Below, one piece after another: positions 1 through 7,975 of a stretch of DNA of 25,119 nucleotides. Location of the stretch: NCBI GenBank assembly GCA_934359755.1, contig CAKRLV010000035.1, forward strand, positions 1-25,119. Direction: 5' to 3'. Made by a program: the position numbers and the translations under genes. The DNA comes from an uncultured Agathobacter sp. GTDB taxonomy: Bacteria; Bacillota; Clostridia; Lachnospirales; Lachnospiraceae. The notes beneath the pieces were generated by a model. The model was given only the letters and a program-made list of their open reading frames with translations, made no database searches and was not told the origin of the DNA. The first letter of the stretch is position 1. Each line of letters begins with the position of its first letter.

Positions 1-48
1 AAAAACGGCTACAAGCCTTGATTTTACTGGCTTTGCAACCGTTTTTTT
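1..48 (+). terminator. Intrinsic terminator of an upstream gene outside the window
   Basis: An imperfect inverted repeat pairs AACGGCTACAAGCC with GGCTTTGCAACCGTT and is followed by a run of seven T. It is flanked by A-rich sequence on the other side, so it could work in both directions. The gene it ends lies left of the window. The rest of 50-198 is AT-rich and I see no gene in it. Confidence 0.6.
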
Positions 49-198
49 GCCCTTCAACTGTCAAAGATGGGATTATAACGTATTTTTTCATTATCGCAAG
101 GGAAACTTTAAATTTTTATAAATGCGCGCTATATATTTTTAAAATATCTGTATATGGTTTTGATTACTACATGTAAAAGTATTATTTTCTTTTCGTCA

Positions 199-228
199 TT
201 GACACTATTACTATATAAGTGTTATAGT
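199..228 (+). promoter_or_regulatory. SigA-type promoter of the nitronate monooxygenase gene, with overlapping dyad
   Basis: TTGACA at 199-204 is followed 18 bases later by TATAGT at 223-228. A perfect inverted repeat, ACTATA-7 bases-TATAGT (210-228), overlaps the -10 element. The position suits an operator, but no regulator is identified. Confidence 0.6.
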
Positions 229-259
229 CTATATCAGCAAGAAATAGAGGTGTTTAATT

Positions 260-1312
260 ATGCAGAATTTAATCATTGGAAATAAAACAGCAAAAATCCC
301 TATTATACAGGGTGGAATGGGTGTTGGCGTAAGCCGCAGCGGTCTCGCCGGAGCTGTAGCTGCTGCTGGTGGAGTTGGAATTATATCATCAGCCCAGATA
401 GGATATGACGAGGAAAATTTTCTTACAGACCACAAGAACGCAAATAGAAATGCACTTATAAAGCATATTAAAAAGGCAAAAGAAAAAAGCCGCGGCGGAC
501 TTGTCGGTGTCAATGTCATGACCGCCTTAAAGGACTATGCAGAACACGTAAAAATATCCGTAGAAGCTGGTGCGGACGTTGTCATATGCGGTGCAGGACT
601 TCCTACAAACCTGCCAGAACTTGTGGCAGGAAGCGATACAAAATTTGCGCCTATAGTCTCATCTGCCAAAGCGGCATCACTGCTGCTTAGAAGGTGGGAA
701 AAGACATATAATACCACAGCAGATTTTATTGTAATTGAAGGTCCCATGGCTGGTGGACATCTTGGATTTTCACTTGATGATCTGGATAAATATAAGGGAA
801 ATAATAATAAATATGATTTAGAAATCCAAAAGATAATAGAGACTGTCAAACCATTTGAACAAAAATTTGGCAGACATATACCAGTCATCGTCGCTGGTGG
901 AATATTTGACAAAGCAGATATTGAACATGCACTCTCACTTGGTGCAGACGGCGTTCAGATTGCAAGCCGCTTTGTTGCAACAGAAGAATGTGATGCTTCC
1001 GATGCCTACAAGCAGACTTACATAAACGCAACCGAAGATGATATAGAGATTATCAAGAGCCCTGTCGGAATGCCCGGACGTGCCATCAAGAATAAATTTC
1101 TGGAAAAAATTGGAACGGACAGACCTCCAATCCGCTGTCTTGGATGCCTTGCAAAATGCAATCCTTCCGAGATTCCTTACTGTATTACCGATGCCCTTAT
1201 CAAGGCTGTTAAAGGAGATATCGAAAACGGACTGCTCTTTGCAGGCGAAAATGTAAGCAGAATAAACAGCATTACGACAGTGCCTGAGCTTATTGCAGAG
1301 CTCACCTGGTAA
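260..1312 (+). CDS. Nitronate monooxygenase family flavoprotein (NMO / FabK-like TIM barrel)
   Basis: A 350-residue FMN-dependent TIM-barrel enzyme of the 2-nitropropane dioxygenase/FabK superfamily. Visible family features are the N-terminal IIQGGMGVGVS loop (residues 15-25), the GGHLGF motif with the likely catalytic His at about 167, and the phosphate-binding segment VAGGI (211-215) followed by GADGVQIASRF. The C-terminus carries a Cys cluster, C-x2-C-x3-C-x7-C (293-308), often seen in the clostridial subgroup. The start is the ATG at 260 behind an AGAGGTG ribosome site. The gene stands alone with its own promoter and is not in a fab operon, so oxidation of nitronates or a related detoxification is more likely than enoyl-ACP reduction. 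The exact substrate cannot be told from sequence. Confidence 0.85.
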   Translation: MQNLIIGNKTAKIPIIQGGMGVGVSRSGLAGAVAAAGGVGIISSAQIGYDEENFLTDHKNANRNALIKHIKKAKEKSRGGLVGVNVMTALKDYAEHVKISVEAGADVVICGAGLPTNLPELVAGSDTKFAPIVSSAKAASLLLRRWEKTYNTTADFIVIEGPMAGGHLGFSLDDLDKYKGNNNKYDLEIQKIIETVKPFEQKFGRHIPVIVAGGIFDKADIEHALSLGADGVQIASRFVATEECDASDAYKQTYINATEDDIEIIKSPVGMPGRAIKNKFLEKIGTDRPPIRCLGCLAKCNPSEIPYCITDALIKAVKGDIENGLLFAGENVSRINSITTVPELIAELTW

Positions 1313-1313
1313 T

Positions 1314-1490
1314 CTACTTTTTCTTACCAGATATTACAAGAATTACAATTGCCAGAGCGGCTATTACTGCACCTATTCCAAGCAGTACCCAGCCCATCTG
1401 GCTTTTATCTGTTCCTCCAAATCTAAACAATCCAATCGCAAGTATCAATAAAATACATGCCGCCTCAATTGCTACCTTTTTTGTGTTCAT
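1314..1490 (-). CDS. Small two-helix membrane protein, function unknown
   Basis: A 58-residue peptide starting MNTKKVAIEAA, with two hydrophobic segments (about residues 7-22 and 32-53), a short GGTDKSQMG loop between them and a lysine-rich C-terminus. I chose the ATG at 1490 because GGAG lies 9 bases upstream; a TTG five codons earlier overlaps that ribosome site. It is convergent with the flavoprotein gene, with one base between the two stop codons and no room for a terminator. I do not recognise the family. Confidence 0.6.
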   Translation of the reverse strand: MNTKKVAIEAACILLILAIGLFRFGGTDKSQMGWVLLGIGAVIAALAIVILVISGKKK

Positions 1491-1558
1491 ATGTACTTTC
1501 TCCAATTTATAATAAGCTTAACCTTAACGTTTCCTATAGAATAATAACAAATGCTCTA

Positions 1559-2650
1559 CTACAACATTTCCATAAGACTTCTCTCGCTTATCAGGTCCGC
1601 CTCATACGGATATGATTTTGCGGTTTTTTCAAACTGCTCCATCCTGCTTTTTGCTTTATTTTCATCGCCGAGAATTACTTTCTCATATGCATACCACGTT
1701 CTGATTATTGACGGATATGATGCCATCGCATCCATGAATTTCTTCTGTCCATCATTCAACAGCCTGTCTATATCTTCCTTAGAAGCCTGCCTGATAATCA
1801 TACAGTAAACCAGATCACACACAAGCATACTTCTGTGGACTCCTGCAATTGCTGTCTTCTTATCAAGTAATTCTTTTATCTCTTTCTCTGTCTCTTCAAA
1901 CTTCATATTTGCCATGAGATAGTTACAATAAAAGACACCTTCTACAGCAATCATATTATTTTTCAGTTCTTCATCTGATGGCATATGGAACCATTCCTCT
2001 GGCATATCTTTTAGCATAATATCATCTGCAAGCATGGAATTTATTTTAAGCTGCAGCCAGAATGATCTGAGCGCCTCTTTATTTTTTCCAAGTGATATAG
2101 CGTTATATCCATCATTAGCAATCTGTTCATTTCTAAGTGGTATTCCATTTGTAATGGCCATTGCCGCAGACAATATCACATACATCATAATAAATGATGA
2201 TACAACCTGTGAACTAACAGAAATGCTGATCATGTAGGCGACTGCTGCTGTCACAAGATTCATAAGAGCCCCGCCGAAATTGTACATTGTATATGGAATC
2301 CTGCCATCTTTCATGTCCGGTGGGCTAAGCAGACACTGTCCGCCTGTTCCTGCGATTGAAAATTTCTTCCATGTGAACCTGCCATTTTTCTTTATGAGCA
2401 TAATATTTCCAATTCTAAAAGACACGAACTTGTATCCCGACAACAGTCCAAAAATCAGATGTCCGCTTTCATGGATTATCACTCCAGTTCCAAACAAAAG
2501 TGCGAATGCAATCACTATTGCAATCATAATATACTGACTTTTGCTTTCTTTCAAAAGCTTTGCTGCAATTACTCCCACTCCAAGTCCTGCAACCGCATAT
2601 ATTCCAGCCATAACATATGTGACCATTCTGCCTTTAATATCTTTCTTCAT
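1559..2650 (-). CDS. M50/site-2-protease-like membrane metallopeptidase with C-terminal helical domain
   Basis: A 363-residue polytopic membrane protein. Hydrophobic segments lie near 10-33, 40-60, 122-145 and 147-162. The zinc motif HESGH (60-64) sits at the end of the second segment. A later NGIP...NDG segment (158-171) matches the arrangement of the second metal-ligand motif (N-P...DG) of site-2 proteases. After about residue 175 a soluble, helix-rich region of some 185 residues follows, TPR-like in feel, and may bind a partner or regulate access. The start ATG at 2650 follows GGAG. The gene lies downstream of a GNAT gene on the same strand. Metallopeptidase fold is well supported by motifs; the substrate is unknown. 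Confidence 0.7.
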   Translation of the reverse strand: MKKDIKGRMVTYVMAGIYAVAGLGVGVIAAKLLKESKSQYIMIAIVIAFALLFGTGVIIHESGHLIFGLLSGYKFVSFRIGNIMLIKKNGRFTWKKFSIAGTGGQCLLSPPDMKDGRIPYTMYNFGGALMNLVTAAVAYMISISVSSQVVSSFIMMYVILSAAMAITNGIPLRNEQIANDGYNAISLGKNKEALRSFWLQLKINSMLADDIMLKDMPEEWFHMPSDEELKNNMIAVEGVFYCNYLMANMKFEETEKEIKELLDKKTAIAGVHRSMLVCDLVYCMIIRQASKEDIDRLLNDGQKKFMDAMASYPSIIRTWYAYEKVILGDENKAKSRMEQFEKTAKSYPYEADLISERSLMEML

Positions 2651-2684
2651 ACCATAATCTCCAATCTCTTGCCTCAGTTATTTT

Positions 2685-2711
2685 GTAACTGTTCAGTACC
2701 TTAACAGTTAC
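2685..2711. other. Perfect hairpin over the GNAT stop codon
   Basis: GTAACTGTT at 2685-2693 pairs perfectly with AACAGTTAC at 2703-2711 around a 9-base loop. It covers the GNAT stop codon. On the minus strand no T run follows, so it is more likely an mRNA-stabilising or weak terminator structure between the GNAT and M50 genes. On the plus strand it is followed by a T-rich stretch. Confidence 0.55.
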
Positions 2712-3280
2712 GTTATTTTTACTTTTACACATCTTAGATACCTGAAAAATGGTAAGACCTTCTTATATACGGATTTGTACAAGGTTTTTATCTCATCCTT
2801 TGTATGTTTCTTTCCCAGATTCATTTCAAGTATCCAGAAATCAACACCAAAAAGCTTTGCCTTAACTCCTGTATTGAAATAACCATTTCTCTCATAAAAG
2901 GCGATACGTCTTTCCCTTAATCTGCGCTCCGATTCATCCGCCGCAAAATCAGGATCCTCCACTTCACCTATGACACTGTCGGCATTCTTAAAATGCTCTG
3001 CAATCTGTTTTAGGAATGCACTTCCGATTCCATCATTTCTGTTTCCATCTACCACAGCCAGATAATCGAACAGATAATTATTGCCGTTTTTAATAAATAC
3101 CGCATATGCTTTCAACTGTCCGCTCTCTTTGTCAAGAAAACCAAGACATTCAAAAAGCTGTTTATCCATTCCTTTTAAAATAATAGAAAGTGGCTTTAGT
3201 TCATCCGCCGGAAAATCGTTTACCATATGTTCTTTATATATTTTAGTTATCTCGTCTTTATTCAAATTCTTTACAATCAT
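2708..3280 (-). CDS. GNAT family N-acetyltransferase
   Basis: A 190-residue protein with the acetyl-CoA binding signature of GNAT enzymes: a beta strand YLFDYLAVVDG followed by R-N-D-G-I-G-S (pyrophosphate loop), and later the AFYERNGYFNTG segment typical of the C-terminal half. The start is the ATG at 3280 because GGAGG lies 4 bases upstream; an upstream in-frame start has no ribosome site. A basic C-terminal extension of about 40 residues (KKHTKDEIKTLYKSVYKKV) follows the domain. It probably acetylates a small molecule or protein amine using acetyl-CoA; the acceptor is unknown. It is followed by the M50 gene and may be cotranscribed with it. Confidence 0.75.
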   Translation of the reverse strand: MIVKNLNKDEITKIYKEHMVNDFPADELKPLSIILKGMDKQLFECLGFLDKESGQLKAYAVFIKNGNNYLFDYLAVVDGNRNDGIGSAFLKQIAEHFKNADSVIGEVEDPDFAADESERRLRERRIAFYERNGYFNTGVKAKLFGVDFWILEMNLGKKHTKDEIKTLYKSVYKKVLPFFRYLRCVKVKIT

Positions 3281-3297
3281 GTTTCCTCCAAAAAAAT

Positions 3298-3335
3298 ACA
3301 CTGATACAATTCTATCAGAAAAATCATATCAGTGC
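3298..3335 (-). promoter_or_regulatory. Nested inverted repeats upstream of the GNAT gene
   Basis: CTGATA (3301-3306) pairs perfectly with TATCAG (3313-3318), and ACTGATA pairs with a second TATCAGT near 3328-3334. On the minus strand the inner repeat spans TAGAAT, a possible -10 box. It could be an operator or a 5' UTR hairpin. No convincing -35 box is visible. Confidence 0.35.
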
Positions 3336-3360
3336 ATCACTTTATCAATTTTTATCGAAT

Positions 3361-3472
3361 CTATTTCATCTAAGTTTTATTTCATCTAAGTTCTATTTCA
3401 TCTAAGTTCTATTTCATCTCAGTTTTATTTCATCTAAGTTCTATTTCATCTAAGTCTTATTTCATTGAAGCT
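3361..3472. repeat. Seven tandem copies of a 16-bp unit
   Basis: Consensus CTATTTCATCTAAGTT (plus strand) is repeated head to tail at 3361, 3377, 3393, 3409, 3425, 3441 and 3457 with only single-base changes until the last, diverged copy. The last copy is the 3' end of the putP remnant itself: its stop codon is the first three bases of that unit. On the minus strand each unit contains ATGAAATAG or ATGAAATAA, copying the gene's own final codons. Confidence 0.9.
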
Positions 3473-3840
3473 ACTTTATCGAACTCATCCATTATCTCCT
3501 GTGATGGCTTAGGTGTCACAAGGCTGACAACTATTATGAATACGCATGCCACTATGAAAGCCGGAAGAAGCTCGTATATATTCCATGCTCCTCCAAGTGG
3601 ACGTACAAGATATTTCCATATAAATACCATGCATCCTCCAGAAACCATTCCTGCAAGTGCTCCCCACTTTGTAGTGCGCTTCCAGAAAAGTGAAAACAGT
3701 ACAACCGGTCCAAACACAGCACCAAATCCAGCCCATGCAAATGAGACAATTGTAAATACTGAACTCTCCGGATCTCTTGCAATTATAGCTGCAACAACTG
3801 CAATTACAAACAGCGTAATTCTAGCAACTGTAAATGAATC
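3457..3840 (-). pseudogene. putP: 5'-truncated sodium/proline symporter (PutP) remnant
   Basis: The minus strand from 3840 to 3457 encodes only the C-terminal part of a PutP-type Na+/solute symporter (SSS family): an ARITLFVIAVVAAIIARDP helix, then SFAWAGFGAVFGPVVLFSLFWKR in frame (read as two parts: SFAWAGFGAVF and GPVVLFSLFWKR), a further helix and a short cytoplasmic tail ending SMK. A full protein has about 500 residues; roughly 125 remain. A TAG stop lies in frame just upstream near 3846, and I could not find the missing helices in other frames up to 4080. The first usable in-frame start is a GTG at 3717, which would leave about two helices. Non-functional decay product is the best reading. 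Confidence 0.75.
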
Positions 3841-4081
3841 CTCCTATTTTGCAGCTACAGTAACTATAATATAAACAACATCTGATGTTAATTCACTAGT
3901 TCATTACTGTAGCACACTAATACAGCACAGTATATCATATAGTTTAAATATTAATCAACCCAAATATACCAATTACCAATTTAATTGCTCTTTAATTTAT
4001 CTGCATCCTGTCATTATTACTTTTCACACCTAACAGTGTGGCAACCCCCGATTACAGCCCGTTCAAAATAATCCCCATAAT
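3841..4081. other. Gene-free AT-rich gap
   Basis: No coding sequence recognised. A short perfect dyad AACATC-T-GATGTT lies near 3876-3888. The stretch separates the putP remnant from the end of the ABC exporter operon and may hold the lost part of the putP locus in unrecognisable form. No clear T-tailed terminator for the exporter operon is seen. Confidence 0.4.
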
Positions 4082-5866
4082 CTATGCGCTCTGGCTTGCC
4101 ATATACAGATTATAATATGCGCCACGCTTTTTCATAAGTTCCTCCGGTGTTCCCTGTTCCATTATTCCACCATTATTTATTACAAAAATGCGGTCTGCGT
4201 TCTGTATTGTAGAAAGTCTGTGCGCTATTACGAAACTTGTTCTTCCTTTTAAAAGAGTCTCAATTCCTTTTTGCACCAGAATCTCTGTGTGCGTATCTAT
4301 ACTTGATGTCGCTTCATCGAGTATCAGAATTTTCGGTTTAGACACCATTGTTCTTGCAAAAGCTATAAGCTGTCTCTGCCCTATCGAAAGGCCTGCGCCC
4401 TGCTCCTTGAGCAGCGTATCATATCCATTTTCAAGCTGCATTATGAATTCATGTGCATTTACAGCTTTTGCAGCTTCTATAATCTCATCATCAGTCGCAT
4501 CAAGTCTTCCATATGCTATGTTCTCACGGACAGTTCCATGAAAAATAAAATTGTCCTGTGTCATAACTCCCATCTGTTTTCTAAGACTTTTTATTGTTAC
4601 ATCAGTCAAATCATATCCATCGACTTTGATACTGCCTGACTGGATATCATAAAAGCGGCTTATCAGATTAACTATTGTTGTCTTTCCTGCTCCTGTAGGT
4701 CCAACAAGTGCTATTGTCTCACCCTTTTTTACCTTAAAGCTTACATCATCAAGCACCTTAGTCTCCGCCTCTGTTCCCTCATCATAAGTAAAAGAAACAT
4801 GACTAAATTCAATATTTCCTTCTACATCTGCTAACTCTCCTGCTCCTGGCTTATCAGCTATCTCTGGTTCGGTATCGAGAATATCAAACACCCTTTCAGC
4901 TGCTGAGAGGTTCGTCACAAGCTGGTTGTAGAAGTTGCTAAGATTCATAATAGGATTCCAGAACATATTTATATACGCACCAAATGCTACAAGCATACCC
5001 AATGACACCTCTGGAAAACCAATAATTTTCACGCCTACCAGATAAAGCATCATAGAGCCAATTCCCCAGCACAGGTCTGCTGTCGGGAAAAATAAATCCG
5101 ATACCCTGCATGCATTTATGTAAGCATCCCGATGTTCATCGGCAAGACTTGCAAACTGCTCTTTTGTCTCCTCCTCTGCACAAAGACTCTGCACAACACG
5201 TATTCCTGCAACATCTTCATGCACGTATGCATTTAAGTTTGAAGCTTTCTTCCTTACATTATGCCATCTTATGTGATTGATTTTCTCTATCATGAAAATT
5301 CCAACCGCAAGCAGTGGAAGTGTGCAAAGTGACGCAATTGCAAGCTTAAAGTCCTTTACAAACATAATTACTAAAACGCCAATAATTGTAACAGCTTCTG
5401 GAATCAATGTAGTAACAGCCTTTATAAGTACATCCTTAAGCGAATTTACATCCCCTATTATTCTTGCAAGAATTTTTCCACTTGGTATTCCGTCGAAAAA
5501 AGAAAAGGAAAGTGTCTGGATATGCTCATACATTTCCTGCCTGATTTTCATAAGAATTTCATTTGATATCTTTGACATCACATATATTCTCACTCTTGCA
5601 AATACTATAAAAAGCAGACTAAGTACTAACGCCACTGCCCCAAGTATAAGCAGTCCTTCCACATCACCAGCGGCAACATAATTGTCAATTGCATACTCGA
5701 TGATTAGAGGATTTAAAAGATTTATCCCTACTGTAATCCCCATTGATACAAGAACCACAATAATCCCTGTTGTATGCTCATTTAAATATCCCATCAACCG
5801 CTTCACAATTTTCTTTGTATCAGTTGATTTGATTTTTTCGTCCTGTCTAAATGAATTAACTGCCAC
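4082..5866 (-). CDS. ABC exporter half-transporter, catalytic-site subunit (BmrD/LmrD-like)
   Basis: A 594-residue protein with an N-terminal six-helix export domain (about 30-320) and a C-terminal ATPase. The nucleotide-binding domain has Walker A GPTGAGKTT, a Q-loop MTQDNFIF, the signature LSIGQRQ, Walker B LILDEATSS with the catalytic Glu present, and the H-loop AHRLS. The signature deviates from LSGGQ, while Walker B is canonical, the pattern of the catalytically competent partner in heterodimeric multidrug exporters. The start is GTG at 5866, overlapping the TAG of the upstream gene by one base, behind GGGGAGG. It pairs with the upstream subunit in the membrane; the drug or peptide exported is unknown. 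Confidence 0.9.
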   Translation of the reverse strand: MAVNSFRQDEKIKSTDTKKIVKRLMGYLNEHTTGIIVVLVSMGITVGINLLNPLIIEYAIDNYVAAGDVEGLLILGAVALVLSLLFIVFARVRIYVMSKISNEILMKIRQEMYEHIQTLSFSFFDGIPSGKILARIIGDVNSLKDVLIKAVTTLIPEAVTIIGVLVIMFVKDFKLAIASLCTLPLLAVGIFMIEKINHIRWHNVRKKASNLNAYVHEDVAGIRVVQSLCAEEETKEQFASLADEHRDAYINACRVSDLFFPTADLCWGIGSMMLYLVGVKIIGFPEVSLGMLVAFGAYINMFWNPIMNLSNFYNQLVTNLSAAERVFDILDTEPEIADKPGAGELADVEGNIEFSHVSFTYDEGTEAETKVLDDVSFKVKKGETIALVGPTGAGKTTIVNLISRFYDIQSGSIKVDGYDLTDVTIKSLRKQMGVMTQDNFIFHGTVRENIAYGRLDATDDEIIEAAKAVNAHEFIMQLENGYDTLLKEQGAGLSIGQRQLIAFARTMVSKPKILILDEATSSIDTHTEILVQKGIETLLKGRTSFVIAHRLSTIQNADRIFVINNGGIMEQGTPEELMKKRGAYYNLYMASQSA

Positions 5867-7581
5867 TATATCACCTCCCCATATTGGCAGACATATGTCT
5901 GATAATACAGTCCACGCATCGCCATAAGTTCATCATGAGTTCCTCGCTCCGCAATCCTTCCATTGTCAAGATAAAGAATCTCATCCGCTTTCCTTACAGC
6001 CGATATTCTGTGAGCAATTATTATCTTTGATGCATCTGTGATTTTCTCAAGTTCTTGCTGGATACTTCGCTCTGTCTCCATATCAAGCGCCGAAGTAGAA
6101 TCATCAAACACAAGCACCGGTGTTTTCTTTGCAAGTGCTCTTGCAATGCTTATCCTCTGACGCTGACCGCCAGACAAACCCACACCTCTTTCGCCAATTA
6201 TAGTGTCATACTGTTCTTCCATTTTCTCAATGAATCCACTCGCCTGCGCCATCTGCGCCGCATGTCTTACTTCACCAGATTCAAGTTCATTACGCTGTCC
6301 CATTCTGATATTTTCCTCAATCGTATCTGAAAAAAGGAAAACATCCTGCAATACGACCGCACTTGTTCCTCTGACCTGTGCAAGTTCCATCTGCTTTATA
6401 TCATTTCCATCTATACGGACACTTCCCGCGCCTGGATCATAGAATCTTTGAAGCAGATTTATGAGCGTACTTTTTCCTGAACCAGTCGCACCCATAACTC
6501 CCAAAGTTTTACCCTTTTTAACGGTAAAGCTAATATTTTTCAATATATCTATATCACCGATTCCAAAAGATACATTTTCAAATTCTATATCACCTGTCAC
6601 AGTATCAAGATGTATGGGATTATCACACTCTGTAAGACTTGGCTTTGTCTCGCTTATCTTTTTGATTTTCTTGTATGAGGCAATCGATGAAGACACATCA
6701 TTTGCAAGGTCCGCTATCATATCAAGCGGCCATACACAGTCCCTCGTGTACTCTATATAAGCTACCAGCGAACCTAAGTCCATCTCTCCTTTTATAACCA
6801 AAACTCCACCAAGCACAGCACAGATAATAGGAAGAAGTATACCTATGAACTGGTAAACTGGATAATATTTTGCCATAAGCTTTGTCTGTTCAAGCTGTAG
6901 ATTGTAATATTTCTGGTTGTGATTCAGAAATTTTTTTACCTCGTAATCCTCCCTTGCAAAAGCCTTTACTGTTCTGACTCCTGCGAGATTTTCTTCGGCA
7001 ACAGTTGTAAGAGCAGCATTCTCCTCGCTTATTTCTGAATATACACGATCAAACTTCTTCTCCAAGACAAATCCTATCCCACCACCGAAAATCATAAATG
7101 CCAGCGGAACAAATGTTAATTTCCAGTCAAGCATGAACATACAATATAGAATGCTTGCCAGATGAAGTGTGACTTCTATGACAAGCATGGCAATCATTCC
7201 CATTGCGCGATACATCATATCCACATCATCTTTTACACGAGCCATTATCTCGCCAGTATTTGTCTCGTCGAAATATCCCATCGAAAGAGTCTGTATGTGA
7301 TTAAACAAATCCTTTCTTATCTCTGTTCCGATGGTTATGCAGTTCCTGTCAAAAGTAAATTCTTTCCAGTAACCCAGCACAGCGCGGCCTATTCCTATGG
7401 CAACAAGAGCTATGAGCAGCCACGCAAATCTATGAAAATCACCTCCGACAAATACCTCATTCACTATAATCTTAGTTACCTGCGGTGAAAGCATATTAAG
7501 TACTATCGCTGCAACAAGACAGCCTACCGCTATTACATATGAGAACCAGTATTTTCTCAAATATGTACTAATTTTCTTCAA
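5866..7581 (-). CDS. ABC exporter half-transporter, degenerate-site subunit (BmrC/LmrC-like)
   Basis: About 571 residues: six-helix export domain, then an ATPase with Walker A GATGSGKST, Q-loop VVLQDVFLF, canonical signature LSGGQRQR, Walker B LVFDDSTSALD and H-loop AHRIS. The residue after Walker B is Asp instead of the catalytic Glu, as in BmrC, LmrC or TM287, so one of the two ATP sites of the heterodimer is expected to be non-hydrolytic. I chose the TTG at 7581 (MKKISTYLRKYW...) because GGAGGG lies 6-7 bases upstream; longer versions reach back into a terminator hairpin and have no ribosome site. First structural gene of a two-gene operon preceded by a regulated leader. Confidence 0.88.
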   Translation of the reverse strand: MKKISTYLRKYWFSYVIAVGCLVAAIVLNMLSPQVTKIIVNEVFVGGDFHRFAWLLIALVAIGIGRAVLGYWKEFTFDRNCITIGTEIRKDLFNHIQTLSMGYFDETNTGEIMARVKDDVDMMYRAMGMIAMLVIEVTLHLASILYCMFMLDWKLTFVPLAFMIFGGGIGFVLEKKFDRVYSEISEENAALTTVAEENLAGVRTVKAFAREDYEVKKFLNHNQKYYNLQLEQTKLMAKYYPVYQFIGILLPIICAVLGGVLVIKGEMDLGSLVAYIEYTRDCVWPLDMIADLANDVSSSIASYKKIKKISETKPSLTECDNPIHLDTVTGDIEFENVSFGIGDIDILKNISFTVKKGKTLGVMGATGSGKSTLINLLQRFYDPGAGSVRIDGNDIKQMELAQVRGTSAVVLQDVFLFSDTIEENIRMGQRNELESGEVRHAAQMAQASGFIEKMEEQYDTIIGERGVGLSGGQRQRISIARALAKKTPVLVFDDSTSALDMETERSIQQELEKITDASKIIIAHRISAVRKADEILYLDNGRIAERGTHDELMAMRGLYYQTYVCQYGEVI

Positions 7582-7658
7582 TTCTCTCCCTCCATTCACA
7601 AATCGATACAGCATCGTCCACTCGTAACGGTTCAGTACCTTCCCGATGTCTTTTGTGC

Positions 7659-7687
7659 AAAAAAGCCCAGGCAATCAGGCTTTTTTT
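7659..7687 (-). terminator. Second intrinsic terminator in the exporter leader
   Basis: Minus-strand AAAAAAAGCC pairs with GGCTTTTTT around the loop TGATTGCCTG, ending about 78 bases before the TTG start. The T run is part of the stem. Because it lies between promoter and first gene it is a candidate attenuator. A perfect 7+1+7 palindrome GAATATC-A-GATATTC (7695-7709) sits just upstream. Confidence 0.6.
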
Positions 7688-7787
7688 GTGCAACGAATAT
7701 CAGATATTCTTGCTTCTCGCAGCTGTGAATCTACTCAACAGCCACGAATGCAGATAAAATACTCTTCAAGTACCGAATTTCTACAAC

Positions 7788-7816
7788 AAAAAAAGCCCGA
7801 CATATGCCCAGGCTTA
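7788..7816 (-). terminator. First intrinsic terminator in the exporter leader
   Basis: Minus-strand AAGCC (7815-7811) pairs with GGCTT (7797-7793), with an inner GGC-ATAT-GTC helix, followed by a run of seven T. It lies about 47 bases after the leader ORF stop. Upstream ATTGTT at 7821-7816 touches the stem base and can pair with AACAAT at 7862-7857, as can another ATTGTT at 7834-7829, giving mutually exclusive folds. Confidence 0.65.
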
Positions 7817-7862
7817 ACAATCATATTAAACAATTATATTGAAATAATATAAATATATTGTT

Positions 7863-7934
7863 CTAACAAAATGACACCGAGGCATTTACATGATTAATAT
7901 TTGATTCATTATATTTGTTCATCATTCTCATCAT
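7863..7934 (-). CDS. 23-residue leader peptide of the ABC exporter operon
   Basis: A short ORF reading MMRMMNKYNESNI then NHVNASVSFC, stop TAG. It has its own ribosome site, AGTGAGG, with 6 bases to the ATG. It begins about 40 bases after the predicted transcription start and ends just before the AACAAT segment that can refold the following terminator. This arrangement resembles the bmrB leader ahead of B. subtilis bmrCD, where ribosome stalling under antibiotics allows read-through. The peptide sequence itself matches nothing I know; the role is inferred from position. Confidence 0.55.
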   Translation of the reverse strand: MMRMMNKYNESNINHVNASVSFC

Positions 7935-7975
7935 TTAATACCTCACTTTCTTTTTATTTGAACTTGAACTTCTTT

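Noticed and set aside
3361..3472. 16-bp repeats as CRISPR or as iterons of an origin.
   Set aside because: No spacers, no replication initiator gene nearby, and the unit derives from the putP stop region.
3509..3874. Overlapping ORFs in three other frames around the putP remnant.
   Set aside because: Only one minus-strand frame matches the symporter family; the others have no family features and no start signals.
2685..7641. An 18-base sequence AAGGTACTGAAC(A/C)GTTAC occurs upstream of both the M50 gene (2685-2702) and the ABC exporter (7624-7641), one mismatch, same orientation.
   Set aside because: In 25 kb of both strands, one such near-match is expected by chance at about even odds. I see no other copy, so I do not call a shared operator.
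7582..7674. A longer N-terminus for the first exporter subunit, reaching back to 7674.
   Set aside because: It would begin inside the second terminator hairpin, has no ribosome site and adds 31 residues without homology, while GGAGGG precedes the TTG at 7581.
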